Both the position numbers and the translations under genes were made by a program. This document shows positions 34,767-44,433 of a DNA stretch of 64,000 bases, piece by piece (within the stretch, counting starts at the first letter, position 1; each line of letters begins with the position of its first letter). The stretch lies in the NCBI GenBank assembly GCA_017620255.1, contig JAFZQU010000028.1:62001-126000 (forward strand), written 5' to 3'. The notes under the pieces were generated by a model, which had not been told where the DNA came from, made no database searches, and worked only from the letters and a program-made list of their open reading frames with translations. Source of the stretch: Lachnospiraceae bacterium. GTDB lineage: Bacteria > Bacillota > Clostridia > Lachnospirales > Lachnospiraceae.

Positions 34767-35944
34767 TCAAGTATCGTGTGATCCTGACACGCTATAAGGG
34801 CCAGATCATGCTGACCTATATGGAAGATGACAAACCGCTTGAAATTCGGTTTTTCCGGGATGATAACTATCCGATCGGCACGATCTTTTTAGCGAGAGTT
34901 TCACAGATCCAGAAGAATATCGATGCCACTTTTTTGGAATTGCCGGACGGATCGACCGGCTTTTTACCGGGGACATCGCATACCTGCGGGAGTTTTATTC
35001 CCGTACAGCTTTTGAAAGACGGCACCAAAACAAAAGCGCCGCGTTTTACGGATGAATTATCCGTTGCCGGCAGATATGCGGTGGTTTTCAACAAAAAAGG
35101 AAGCATCCGGGGCTCTTCCAAATGGGATGTTGCGGAACGCAAAAGGTTACTGAAAGAACTGAAACAGGAAGAGGACCTTCCCGATAAGCTGGTTGTTTTG
35201 CGTACAAATGCCCTGTCTGCCGGTTTATATGACATTGTAAATGAGATAAGGGAACTGGCGGCAAAGCTTGACCGGATCGAACAGATCGCAGATAAGCGGA
35301 CAAAATCGGTGCTGTACCGGCCCGCAGGCGAATGGGTAACATCCCTGCTTTCGATCTACACGGATAAACTGGATGAGATCGTAACGGATGATCGGGATAT
35401 CTACGCTGGATTATCGGAACTGTATCCGGATGAGATGCGTGAAAACATGCAGATCCTGCTCCGCATGTACGAAGACGATTATCCGCTGTATAAATTATAT
35501 GCGCTTGAAAAGCATTTAAAAGAAGCGCTGGAAAAGCGGGTGTGGCTTAAATGCGGCGGCTTCCTGGTGATCGAACAGACGGAAGCGCTTGTTTCCATTG
35601 ATGTCAATTCCGCTAAGATCCAGGGAAAAACCGATAAGGAGAACACTTTTTTAACGGTAAATCTGGAAGCGGCTAAAGAGATCGCAAGACAGGTCAGGCT
35701 GCGGAATCTCTCTGGGATCATCCTGATCGATTTTATCAATATGGAACAGGCGGGACATGGATCGGAAGTGCTTGAAACATTACGAAATGCACTCTTAACG
35801 GATCCTGTCAAATGTGAAGTGCACGGGTTCACTTCGCTCGGGCTTTTGGAAATGACAAGAATGAAGGGACGTAAAACGCTCTATGAACAAACAAGATATA
35901 TCTCCGATGATGAAGCTGTATCTGGAGACAAAAGAAGCGTATAA
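34763..35944 (+). CDS. rng: Ribonuclease E/G family protein, short form
   Basis: A 393-residue RNase G-type endoribonuclease. An S1 RNA-binding domain lies in the first 110 residues (GTIFLARVSQIQKNIDATFLELPDGSTGFLP). The catalytic DNase I-like core keeps both metal aspartates: SIDVNSAKIQGK and LIDFINME. The protein stops about 20 residues after LGLLEMTRMKGRKTL, so the zinc-link CPxC and the small domain of E. coli RNase E/G are absent. Its last 62 bases overlap the start of mutS in another frame. Confidence 0.9.
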   Translation: MIKYRVILTRYKGQIMLTYMEDDKPLEIRFFRDDNYPIGTIFLARVSQIQKNIDATFLELPDGSTGFLPGTSHTCGSFIPVQLLKDGTKTKAPRFTDELSVAGRYAVVFNKKGSIRGSSKWDVAERKRLLKELKQEEDLPDKLVVLRTNALSAGLYDIVNEIRELAAKLDRIEQIADKRTKSVLYRPAGEWVTSLLSIYTDKLDEIVTDDRDIYAGLSELYPDEMRENMQILLRMYEDDYPLYKLYALEKHLKEALEKRVWLKCGGFLVIEQTEALVSIDVNSAKIQGKTDKENTFLTVNLEAAKEIARQVRLRNLSGIILIDFINMEQAGHGSEVLETLRNALLTDPVKCEVHGFTSLGLLEMTRMKGRKTLYEQTRYISDDEAVSGDKRSV

Positions 35945-38522
35945 AGACTGTATCCTGTTTTACCGGCTCGGTGATTTTTATGAGATGTTCTTTGACGATG
36001 CGATCCTTGTATCGAAAGAACTGGAGCTGACCCTGACAGGTAAGAATTGCGGTATGGAAGAGAGAGCGCCCATGTGCGGTGTTCCCTATCATGCGGCGGA
36101 TACCTATATCAGCCGGTTGATCGAAAAAGGCCATAAAGTGGCCATCTGCGAACAGGTCGAGGATCCGAAACAGGCAAAAGGGCTTGTCAAAAGAGAAGTG
36201 ATCCGTGTCGTGACACCGGGTACCGTCATCGATATGGAATCCCTGGACGATTCACGCAACAACTATATCATGTGCATTGTCTGCATGTCGGACAGATACG
36301 GACTCAGTTACGCAGATATAACCACGGGTGAATTTAAACTGACAGAGATCTCATCTCTCAGAAAAGTCACTGACGAGATCCATAAACTGATGCCCAAAGA
36401 GATCGTGTGCAATGAGGCCTTTTCACTGGGCGGGGTTGATACAAAGGAACTGCAGGAGAAACTGCAGATATCACTCTATGTGCTTGAATCCTGGTATTTT
36501 GACGATGACGGCTGCAAAACGGCACTGAAGGATCATTTCCATGTGAATTCGATGGACGGGTTCGGCCTCAAAGACTATGAACTCGGCACGATCGCCGCAG
36601 GTGCACTTCTGCAGTACCTGTTTGAAACACAGAAGAATTCCCTGGATCATATGCGCATGCTGAACCCCTATGATCTGGAAACATACATGCTCTTGGATGC
36701 TTCTTCCAGGCGGAATTTAGAGCTCACGGAAACGATCCGGGACAAACAGAAGCGCGGTTCCCTGTTGTGGGTGCTCGACAAGACCAAGACAGCCATGGGT
36801 TCCAGAATGCTGCGTAATTTTATCGAACAGCCGCTGCTTGATAAACGTATGATCACGGAGCGCCTGAATGCGGTGGAAGCGTTCGTGAAACATGCGGTCA
36901 CAAGGGAAGAGATGAGAGAGTATCTGGATGCCGTCTATGACCTGGAAAGGCTGATGACACGGGTATCCTATCATTCCGTCACACCGAGGGATATGATCGC
37001 GCTCAAACAGTCCATGGGCATGTTGCCGCATATCCGTGAACTTCTGAAGGATCTCCCCAAGTCTGTCTTTTCGCAAATTTATGAAGAGCTGGACCCGCTG
37101 CAGGACCTCTACCTGCTGATCGATGAGGCCATTGATGACGATCCCCCTCTCACGGTCAGGGACGGCGGGCTCATCAAAGAAGGATATAACGAAACGGTCG
37201 ATGAGTTGCGTAACGCCAAGACAGAAGGGAAAAACTGGCTGGCCGCACTTGAGGCGGAAACGAAGGAAAGCACGGGCATCAAGAACCTGCGCATCAAATA
37301 CAACCGTGTTTTCGGGTATTATTTTGAGGTCACAAATTCCTTTAAAGACCTTGTTCCTGCGGATTTTATCAGAAAACAGACCCTGACGAATGCAGAGCGG
37401 TATACCACCGAGGCGCTAAAAGAACTTGAGGATAAGATCCTGAATGCGGAAGATAAGCTGTTTACGCTTGAATACGATCTGTTTTCGAAGATCCGTGAAC
37501 AACTGTCGTCGCAGATCGACCGGATCCAGAAAAGCGCGCATCTGATCGCCCTGCTCGATTGCTATGCGAGTCTTGCCAAAGTCAGCGAACAGAACAGGTA
37601 TGTCAGACCGAAACTGAATGAAAAAGGCGTGATCAACATCAAGGGCGGCAGGCATCCGGTCATTGAAAAGATCTCCACGCAGGATCTGTTCGTGCCAAAC
37701 GATACGTACCTGGACAATTCGGAGCATCTCATGTCGATCATTACAGGCCCCAATATGGCCGGAAAATCAACTTATATGAGACAGACCGCCCTGATCGTAC
37801 TGATGGCGCAGATCGGCTGTTTTGTGCCGGCAGACAGTGCGGATATAGGGATCGTGGACCGTATATTCACAAGAGTCGGCGCGTCGGATGATCTCTCAAG
37901 CGGCCAGTCCACGTTTATGGTGGAAATGTCCGAAGTGGCAAACATATTGCGCAATGCGACCAACCGGAGCCTTCTGATCCTGGATGAGATCGGACGCGGC
38001 ACTTCCACGTTTGACGGATTGAGTATCGCCTGGGCCGTGATCGAATATATCAGCAATACAAAACTCGTCGGCGCAAAGACATTGTTTGCAACACATTATC
38101 ATGAACTGACGGAACTGGAAGGGACGGTCAAGGGCCTGAACAATTACTGCATCGCCGTGAAGGAACAGGGAGACCAGATCGTATTTCTGCGTAAGATCAT
38201 AAGAGGCGGTGCCGATAAGAGTTACGGTATTCAGGTGGCCAAACTGGCTGGCGTACCGGATCCTGTCATTGAACGTGCCAAAGAACTGGCCTCTCAGCTT
38301 GATCAGAATGATATCGCACGGTCCATACAGATCATCGCGGCTGAGGATAAAGGTATGAAAAAGGCGGATGAGGTGGATCTGAACCAGATCTCTCTCTTTG
38401 ATACGGTAAAGGAAGATGACATCATTGAAGAGATCAAGAGACTTGATATCGATCATCTGACACCCATGGAAGCGTTAAATACACTGGCCATGCTGCAGAG
38501 CAGATTGAAGAACAGGTGGTAA
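35883..38522 (+). CDS. mutS: DNA mismatch repair protein MutS
   Basis: An 879-residue MutS. The mismatch-binding domain starts SPMMKLYLETKEAYKDCILFYRLGDFYEMFFDDA, with the Phe-x-Glu intercalating motif (DFYEMF). The ABC-type ATPase carries Walker A GPNMAGKSTY near residue 622, LDEIGRGTSTFDG, and THYHEL. The C-terminal tail (LNQISLFDTVKEDDIIEEIKRLDIDHLTPMEAL) is the usual tetramerisation/clamp region. The start lies within the end of rng; mutL follows two bases after the stop. Confidence 0.98.
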   Translation: MNKQDISPMMKLYLETKEAYKDCILFYRLGDFYEMFFDDAILVSKELELTLTGKNCGMEERAPMCGVPYHAADTYISRLIEKGHKVAICEQVEDPKQAKGLVKREVIRVVTPGTVIDMESLDDSRNNYIMCIVCMSDRYGLSYADITTGEFKLTEISSLRKVTDEIHKLMPKEIVCNEAFSLGGVDTKELQEKLQISLYVLESWYFDDDGCKTALKDHFHVNSMDGFGLKDYELGTIAAGALLQYLFETQKNSLDHMRMLNPYDLETYMLLDASSRRNLELTETIRDKQKRGSLLWVLDKTKTAMGSRMLRNFIEQPLLDKRMITERLNAVEAFVKHAVTREEMREYLDAVYDLERLMTRVSYHSVTPRDMIALKQSMGMLPHIRELLKDLPKSVFSQIYEELDPLQDLYLLIDEAIDDDPPLTVRDGGLIKEGYNETVDELRNAKTEGKNWLAALEAETKESTGIKNLRIKYNRVFGYYFEVTNSFKDLVPADFIRKQTLTNAERYTTEALKELEDKILNAEDKLFTLEYDLFSKIREQLSSQIDRIQKSAHLIALLDCYASLAKVSEQNRYVRPKLNEKGVINIKGGRHPVIEKISTQDLFVPNDTYLDNSEHLMSIITGPNMAGKSTYMRQTALIVLMAQIGCFVPADSADIGIVDRIFTRVGASDDLSSGQSTFMVEMSEVANILRNATNRSLLILDEIGRGTSTFDGLSIAWAVIEYISNTKLVGAKTLFATHYHELTELEGTVKGLNNYCIAVKEQGDQIVFLRKIIRGGADKSYGIQVAKLAGVPDPVIERAKELASQLDQNDIARSIQIIAAEDKGMKKADEVDLNQISLFDTVKEDDIIEEIKRLDIDHLTPMEALNTLAMLQSRLKNRW

Positions 38523-38523
38523 T

Positions 38524-40296
38524 ATGCAAAAGATTCATGTTCTGGATAAACAGACGATCAATAAGATCGCAGCCGGAGAGGTCGTGGAGCGCCCCAGTTC
38601 GGTTGTGAAAGAACTGATGGAAAATGCGATCGATGCGGGTGCGACCATGATCACGGTCGAGATCAAAAACGGCGGTATCGATTATATCCGGGTAACGGAC
38701 AACGGATCGGGCATTGACAAAGAAGATATCCGTACGGCTTTCCTGAGGCATGCGACCAGCAAGATCCTTTCGATCGAAGACCTTCTGGATGTTACAAGTC
38801 TCGGGTTTCGCGGCGAAGCCCTGTCCAGTATTGCAGGCGTAGCAAAAGTGGAGCTCATGACCAAAACGCCGGACAGTATCTGCGGAACGCGTTATGTGAT
38901 CGAAGGTGACCGCGAACTGGTACTGGAAGATGCCGGCGTACCGGACGGAACGACGATCATTGTAAGAAACCTGTTTTACAATATCCCTGCAAGAAGGAAA
39001 TTCTTAAAGACGGCTGTTACCGAGAACGCTTATATCACCGAGATCATGGAACACATCATGCTATCAAGGCCGAATATCGCGATCAAATACATCGTCAACG
39101 GGACCGTGAAACTGCAGACAAGCGGAGACGGTGATCTGAAGACGGTCATCTATCTTTTGTACGGACGGGATACGCTGAATAATCTGATACGGATCGAACA
39201 CGAATCCGAAGATGTCAGCATCAGCGGATATATCGGAAAACCGGAGCTTGCAAGGAGCAATCACCAGTACGAGATCTTTTTTGTGAATCACAGAAACGTT
39301 AAGAGCACGCTCTTAAACAAAGCATTGACCGAAGCATATAAACCGTATCTGATGGTACATAAGTACCCGTTTGCGATCCTGCATTTTGAGATCAAAGGGG
39401 AGTTATTGGATGTCAATGTACACCCGACCAAACTGGAGATCCGTTTTCTGCATGCCAATGAAGTGTATGAAGCACTTATGACGGCAGCGGCAAAGGCCCT
39501 GAAACAGCCGGAACTGATCCCTGATATCGTAGAAGATAAGACAAAGCGGGAAACAACGCAGGTTCCACCCATGATCCTGCCGGAACCTTTTGAAACAAAG
39601 AGGATCTCGGAGCTTGTATTATCCGAAGACATACCGTATTCCCGTAAACAGGAGATTCCGGTGGTCGCGGAACCTGTCGGAACATTTACGCAGGCTACTT
39701 TCCTAAGTGAAGAAGCAATGCACCGGCACCGCCTGATCGGGCAGCTGTTTGATACATACTGGCTGGTGGAATATGATGAAAAACTCTATCTGATCGATCA
39801 GCATGCGGCACATGAAAAGATCCGTTATGAACGGCTCTTAAAAAGGTACAGGGAGCAAAAAAACGATTCACAGCTCTTAAATCCGCCCCTGATCGTCTCC
39901 ATGAGCACGGCAGAAGAGGAAGTATTTGCACAATACAGGGAGCAGTTTGAAAACGCCGGCTTTGAACTCGAACATTTCGGCGGAAGTGAATATGCCATCC
40001 GTGCCGTCCCGACAGAATTGTACGGAATGCATGAAACGGACTATTTCAAAGAATTACTGGATGATCTGCGCGAGGACAGAAAAATGGCTGATATGGAGTC
40101 CATCCTTTCAAGGCTTGCCACAATATCCTGCAAGGGCGCGATCAAAGCAGGCAACAGGATCTCGGCGACGGAGGCGGATGCACTGATCAGGGAACTCTTA
40201 TCTCTTGAAAATCCCTATCATTGCCCGCACGGACGTCCTGTGATCATTTCATACAGTAAAACGGAACTCGAAAAGAAATTCAAGAGGATCGTATGA
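38524..40296 (+). CDS. mutL: DNA mismatch repair protein MutL (endonuclease type)
   Basis: A 590-residue MutL. The GHKL ATPase part shows KIAAGEVVERPSSVVKELMENAIDAGA, DNGSGI and GFRGEALSSIA. The C-terminal domain has DQHAAHEKIRYE near residue 425, the DQHA(X)2E(X)4E nicking motif, and CPHGRP near the end, so this is the endonuclease form used by bacteria without MutH. The end overlaps miaA as ATGA. Confidence 0.98.
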   Translation: MQKIHVLDKQTINKIAAGEVVERPSSVVKELMENAIDAGATMITVEIKNGGIDYIRVTDNGSGIDKEDIRTAFLRHATSKILSIEDLLDVTSLGFRGEALSSIAGVAKVELMTKTPDSICGTRYVIEGDRELVLEDAGVPDGTTIIVRNLFYNIPARRKFLKTAVTENAYITEIMEHIMLSRPNIAIKYIVNGTVKLQTSGDGDLKTVIYLLYGRDTLNNLIRIEHESEDVSISGYIGKPELARSNHQYEIFFVNHRNVKSTLLNKALTEAYKPYLMVHKYPFAILHFEIKGELLDVNVHPTKLEIRFLHANEVYEALMTAAAKALKQPELIPDIVEDKTKRETTQVPPMILPEPFETKRISELVLSEDIPYSRKQEIPVVAEPVGTFTQATFLSEEAMHRHRLIGQLFDTYWLVEYDEKLYLIDQHAAHEKIRYERLLKRYREQKNDSQLLNPPLIVSMSTAEEEVFAQYREQFENAGFELEHFGGSEYAIRAVPTELYGMHETDYFKELLDDLREDRKMADMESILSRLATISCKGAIKAGNRISATEADALIRELLSLENPYHCPHGRPVIISYSKTELEKKFKRIV

Positions 40297-41246
40297 GCAA
40301 AAAGCAGAAAGTGATCATTCTGACCGGACCGACAGCAGTAGGGAAGACGGAACTGTCCCTGAAACTCGCCAAACGGATCGGCGCGGAGATCATCTCCGCT
40401 GATTCCATGCAGGTGTACCGATACATGGATATCGGTACCGCGAAGCTGAAAAAAGAAGAAATGCAGTCCGTTCCGCATCATCTGATCGATATACTGGAAC
40501 CGGATGAGCCCTGTAATGTTTACCGTTTTGTGCAAATGGCAAAGGAAAAAATGCAGGACATCTTTTCCCGCGATCATCATGTTCTCATCGTCGGCGGAAC
40601 GGGGTTTTATATCCGGGCACTTCTCTATGATACGGATTTTTCGGAAACGGGCGGGGACGAAACATACAGAAAAGAACTGGAAGAAATGGCCCTGACCGAA
40701 GGGAAAACGGCTTTGCACGAAAGGCTGAAAGAGATCGATCCGGTTTCCTATGAGACCATACATGAAAATAACGTAAAACGGACGATCCGGGCGCTTGAGT
40801 ATTATCATGATACGGGTGAACCGATCTCAAAACATAATGAGCGGGAAAGACAGAAGAGTTCCCCCTATGATTTCTGTTATTTTGTATTGACGGATGACAG
40901 GGGGAAGATCTATGCGCAGATAGACAGGCGTGTCGACCGGATGATGGAACAGGGACTGCTTGCGGAAGTGCAAAGTCTGAAAGATATGGGATATACTGCG
41001 GATCTGCTTTCCATGCAGGCCATCGGCTATAAAGAACTGCTTTCTTATCTGGATGGCGTATACACTCTCGAGGAAGCGGTCCGTATCATCAAACGCGACA
41101 GCAGGCACTATGCAAAGCGCCAGATGACCTGGTTCAAAGCCGAAAAAGACGCTGTATTCATCGATAAGGCTGCATTTGGATATGATGAGGAACGGATGCT
41201 CGAAAAGATGTCTGAATATATTGCGAATTCAACACAGAATGAATAA
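40293..41246 (+). CDS. miaA: tRNA dimethylallyltransferase MiaA
   Basis: A 317-residue MiaA that adds the dimethylallyl group to A37 of tRNAs reading UNN codons. The P-loop TGPTAVGKTELS is at residue 11, then SADSMQVYRYMDIGTAK, and VGGTGFYIRALLYDTDF. A C-terminal LSMQAIGYKELLSYL and the RHYAKRQMTWF signature confirm it. It forms the usual mutS-mutL-miaA run. Confidence 0.97.
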   Translation: MSKKQKVIILTGPTAVGKTELSLKLAKRIGAEIISADSMQVYRYMDIGTAKLKKEEMQSVPHHLIDILEPDEPCNVYRFVQMAKEKMQDIFSRDHHVLIVGGTGFYIRALLYDTDFSETGGDETYRKELEEMALTEGKTALHERLKEIDPVSYETIHENNVKRTIRALEYYHDTGEPISKHNERERQKSSPYDFCYFVLTDDRGKIYAQIDRRVDRMMEQGLLAEVQSLKDMGYTADLLSMQAIGYKELLSYLDGVYTLEEAVRIIKRDSRHYAKRQMTWFKAEKDAVFIDKAAFGYDEERMLEKMSEYIANSTQNE

Positions 41247-41297
41247 TATATAATGTATACACAATTAGAAAAACAATAGGAATAGAAGGGTAAAAAC

Positions 41298-42593
41298 ATG
41301 GAAAACGACGCAAAATCAACAAATGAAATGTATGCACAATTTGGAATAGATGAGAAAGTCATTGCTTTTGCCGATACGGTACTCTCTGATCTGTCGGACC
41401 GGTTTCATGATTTCGATACTACCACCGATCATAATCAGCTGAAAGTGATCAAGGCTATGCAGGATTGCCGCGTACAGGAGTCTTCGTTTTCCGCCACCAC
41501 GGGATACGGTTATAATGATTTTGGACGGGAAACACTGGAAAAAGTGTATGCGGCTGTTTTCCATACGGAAGATGCGCTTGTAAGACCGCAGATCACCTGC
41601 GGGACGCATGCCCTGCATCTTGCGCTGGCCTCCAACCTGCATCCGGGAGATGAACTCCTGTCTGTATCCGGAAAACCTTACGATACGCTGGAAGAAGTGA
41701 TCGGCATCCGGAAATCGCGTGGATCCCTGCGTGAATACGGTGTCACCTATGCACAGACAGATCTTCTGCCGGACAGTTCTTTTGACTTTGAAGGGATCAG
41801 GAGAGCGGTCAATCCCAGGACCAAAGTCGTTGCGATCCAGAGATCCAAAGGGTATCAGACCAGAAGATCCTTCTCCGTCGAAGAGATCGGAGAAGTCATC
41901 TCTTTTGTCAAACAGATCGATCCGAACCTGATCGTCATGGTAGACAACTGTTACGGAGAGTTTGTGGAGACCATTGAACCGTCCGACGTCGGTGCAGACA
42001 TGACGGTCGGCTCGCTGATCAAAAACCCGGGTGGCGGACTGGCTCCGATCGGCGGATATATTGCCGGTACAAGGGAATGCATAGAAAATGCCGCCTGCTA
42101 TCTGACGTCCCCGGGGCTCGGGAGGGAAGTCGGTGCCACGCTCGGCGTTCTGCGAAGCTTTTATCAGGGACTGTTTCTTGCTCCGAATGTCGTGAATGCG
42201 GCTCTCAAAGGCGCGGTTTTTGCAGCGGAAGTTTTCGAAAGACTCGGGTTTGACGTGATCCCCAAGGCAGATGAGAAACGCTGCGATATCATACAGTCGG
42301 TTGTGCTTCGTTCTTCGGAAAATGTGATCGCCTTCTGCCGCGGGATACAGTCGGCTTCTCCGGTCGACAGTTTTGTAGTTCCGAATCCGTCCCCGATGCC
42401 GGGCTATGACAGCGATGTCATCATGGCTGCAGGCACCTTTATCTCCGGTGCCTCGATCGAACTGTCTGCGGATGCGCCGATCCGGGATCCCTATGCGGTT
42501 TATCTGCAGGGCGGTCTGACTTTTCCGCATGTGAAACTCGGCATCCTGAAAGCGTTACAGAACCTGAAGGATATCGGTGCCGTTTCCCTGTAA
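41298..42593 (+). CDS. Methionine gamma-lyase family protein (aluminum-resistance family), PLP-dependent
   Basis: A 431-residue fold-type I PLP protein. The PLP lysine is in MTVGSLIKNPGGGLAPIGGYIAGT near residue 237, and VDNCYGEF gives the pyridine-ring aspartate. The family is often annotated as aluminum resistance protein or methionine gamma-lyase family; its substrate is not firmly known. The position after miaA (and hfq or lexA in other Firmicutes) is common. GAAGGGT precedes the start, and a TATAAT at 41249 may drive it. Confidence 0.88.
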   Translation: MENDAKSTNEMYAQFGIDEKVIAFADTVLSDLSDRFHDFDTTTDHNQLKVIKAMQDCRVQESSFSATTGYGYNDFGRETLEKVYAAVFHTEDALVRPQITCGTHALHLALASNLHPGDELLSVSGKPYDTLEEVIGIRKSRGSLREYGVTYAQTDLLPDSSFDFEGIRRAVNPRTKVVAIQRSKGYQTRRSFSVEEIGEVISFVKQIDPNLIVMVDNCYGEFVETIEPSDVGADMTVGSLIKNPGGGLAPIGGYIAGTRECIENAACYLTSPGLGREVGATLGVLRSFYQGLFLAPNVVNAALKGAVFAAEVFERLGFDVIPKADEKRCDIIQSVVLRSSENVIAFCRGIQSASPVDSFVVPNPSPMPGYDSDVIMAAGTFISGASIELSADAPIRDPYAVYLQGGLTFPHVKLGILKALQNLKDIGAVSL

Positions 42594-42609
42594 GATACCC
42601 TTGTGATGC

Positions 42610-42639
42610 TTGAGTCATATACGGAATCTATGGTATAAT
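42610..42639 (+). promoter_or_regulatory. Probable promoter upstream of radC
   Basis: TTGAGT and a perfect TATAAT with 18-base spacing, about 55 bases before the radC start. It may also drive the mreB cluster, since no terminator is seen in between. Confidence 0.6.
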
Positions 42640-42694
42640 ATCTGCATCTGATCTTTTTCTATCCGGAGAGAATGTGGTAGAAAGGATACGGATC

Positions 42695-43381
42695 ATGCAT
42701 ATTTCAATCGAAGAATTGCCGGATGTTGAACGCCCCTATGAGAAATTCATAAAATACGGGGCAGGAGCGTTAACGGATACGGAACTTGTGGCGATTCTTC
42801 TGCAAAGCGGGACGAAGGATCATTCCTCCCTGGAACTGGCGCGCAGGGTGCTTTCGGTCGGGGAGGATATTAGTGTGCTTGCACTATATGAAAAGAGTCT
42901 TTCCGATCTGATGCGGTTAAAAGGGATCGGCGTCGTGAAGGCCATGCGCTTAAAATGCGTTGCCGAACTGAGTAAACGGATCCATGTAACGAAAAAACCG
43001 GAAAAGAGCGTGTTTTCTTCTCCGAAGGAGATCGCGGATTACTACATGGAGTCCTTGCGGCATCTTTACAGGGAGCAGCTGATCGCCGTGTTTTTTGACG
43101 GAGGCGGCCGTTTTCTTTGCGATGAAGTGATCTCGGTCGGCTGTGTGAACCATACGCTCATATCGGCAAGAGAAGTGTTCATAAGTGCCCTGAAAGCGCA
43201 GGCAGTATATCTGATGCTGCTCCATAATCATCCGAGCGGGAACGCCACACCTTCGCAGGATGACATCCTCATGACGGAGAACATACGCGCAGCCGGAGAG
43301 ATGCTGCATATCCCGCTGCTTGATCATCTGATCATCGGTGACAGGGAATATGTCAGTTTTAAGGAGTCCGGGCTTCTATAA
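42695..43381 (+). CDS. radC: RadC family JAB1/MPN domain protein
   Basis: A 228-residue RadC. An N-terminal helix-hairpin-helix region (LMRLKGIGVVKAMRLKCVAEL) precedes the MPN domain with its JAMM metal motif HNHPSGNATPSQDD near residue 177. Despite the name, a DNA repair role is not established. The gene commonly precedes mreB, as here. The ATG at 42695 follows GAAAGGA; an in-frame GTG at 42674 is less likely. Confidence 0.92.
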   Translation: MHISIEELPDVERPYEKFIKYGAGALTDTELVAILLQSGTKDHSSLELARRVLSVGEDISVLALYEKSLSDLMRLKGIGVVKAMRLKCVAELSKRIHVTKKPEKSVFSSPKEIADYYMESLRHLYREQLIAVFFDGGGRFLCDEVISVGCVNHTLISAREVFISALKAQAVYLMLLHNHPSGNATPSQDDILMTENIRAAGEMLHIPLLDHLIIGDREYVSFKESGLL

Positions 43382-43403
43382 TTTGATTTGGAGGATATGA
43401 CCA

Positions 43404-44423
43404 TTGCCATATAATGCATTCGGGATCGATCTGGGTACGAGCAATATAAAGATCTATAACGGTATCAATGATACGATCGCAAGCCGCAAGAACATGATCG
43501 CGGTGCAGAAATTGCAGAATCATAAGACCGTAATGGCTTACGGGGATGAAGCCTTTGACATGTATGAAAAGGCACCTGCGAACATTACGGTTTCCTATCC
43601 CGTTACAAACGGCGTGATCGCGGAGATCCAGCATATGCAGATGCTTCTGCACCATTTCATCATGGATGAGGTGGACGGTGTCTTAAGAAGCGCGGATTTC
43701 TTCCTTTCGGTTCCGACAGACATCACACAGGTAGAAAAAAGGGCATTCTTTGATCTGGTCAAAGACAGTAATGTACGTGCAAGGAACATCTATGTGGTGG
43801 AGAAAGCCATTGCGGACGGGATCGGACTGAATGTGGACCTTGAGAATTCGCAGGGCCTGCTCGTAGTCAATATCGGGTATGAAACAACGGAGATATCCAT
43901 TTTATCCTTGGGCGGCATTGTATTATCCAGGCTGATCAAGACAGGCGGAAAGCGTTTTGATGAAAGCATCCGCAATATCATCCGTAAAGAGTACAATCTG
44001 CTGATCGGTACGAAAACAGCCGAAAAGGTCAAGATCGCACTCCCGGAACTGGAAGAAGCGGAAGAGGATGCGATCGTATACGGCAGGGATATCGTAACCG
44101 GCCTTCCGGTGGAAAGAGCGATCCCGACGATCCTGATCGAACGTGCCATGCATGAAAACTTTGAAACGATCATCGACAGTGTCCGCGTTATCCTGGAACG
44201 TACGCCGCCGGAACTGGGTGCGGATATTTATAAGCGCGGTATATTCTTAACCGGCGGAAGTGCAAGGATCAGTGATCTGAGCACGCTGATCAGCGACAAT
44301 ACGGGACTTAAGGTAAACGTTTCGCCACTGGGGGAGGACAGCGTAGCGTTTGGTCTTTCACAGATCATCAAGAATGACCGGTACAGAAATACTGTATATT
44401 CCATGGAGGACTTTAGCAGATAA
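43404..44423 (+). CDS. mreB: Rod shape-determining protein MreB family (actin-like)
   Basis: A 339-residue actin-like ATPase that guides lateral wall synthesis. Visible actin-fold motifs are FGIDLGTSNIKIY (phosphate 1), LLVVNIGYETTEISIL (phosphate 2) and GIFLTGGSARISDL (adenosine). The TTG start at 43404 is supported by TTGGAGG ten bases upstream and by the absence of an in-frame ATG near it. It leads mreC-mreD-pbp2, a classical elongasome operon. It is somewhat divergent from MreB/Mbl of Bacillus, so assignment to an exact paralog is not attempted. Confidence 0.92.
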   Translation: MPYNAFGIDLGTSNIKIYNGINDTIASRKNMIAVQKLQNHKTVMAYGDEAFDMYEKAPANITVSYPVTNGVIAEIQHMQMLLHHFIMDEVDGVLRSADFFLSVPTDITQVEKRAFFDLVKDSNVRARNIYVVEKAIADGIGLNVDLENSQGLLVVNIGYETTEISILSLGGIVLSRLIKTGGKRFDESIRNIIRKEYNLLIGTKTAEKVKIALPELEEAEEDAIVYGRDIVTGLPVERAIPTILIERAMHENFETIIDSVRVILERTPPELGADIYKRGIFLTGGSARISDLSTLISDNTGLKVNVSPLGEDSVAFGLSQIIKNDRYRNTVYSMEDFSR

Positions 44424-44433
44424 GGGGTTTATC

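Noticed and set aside
41316-42530. A 404-codon open frame on the minus strand opposite the PLP lyase-family gene
   Set aside because: It mirrors a clear PLP enzyme in another frame, has no ribosome site, and its sequence is rich in Arg/His/Phe in the way of antisense shadows.
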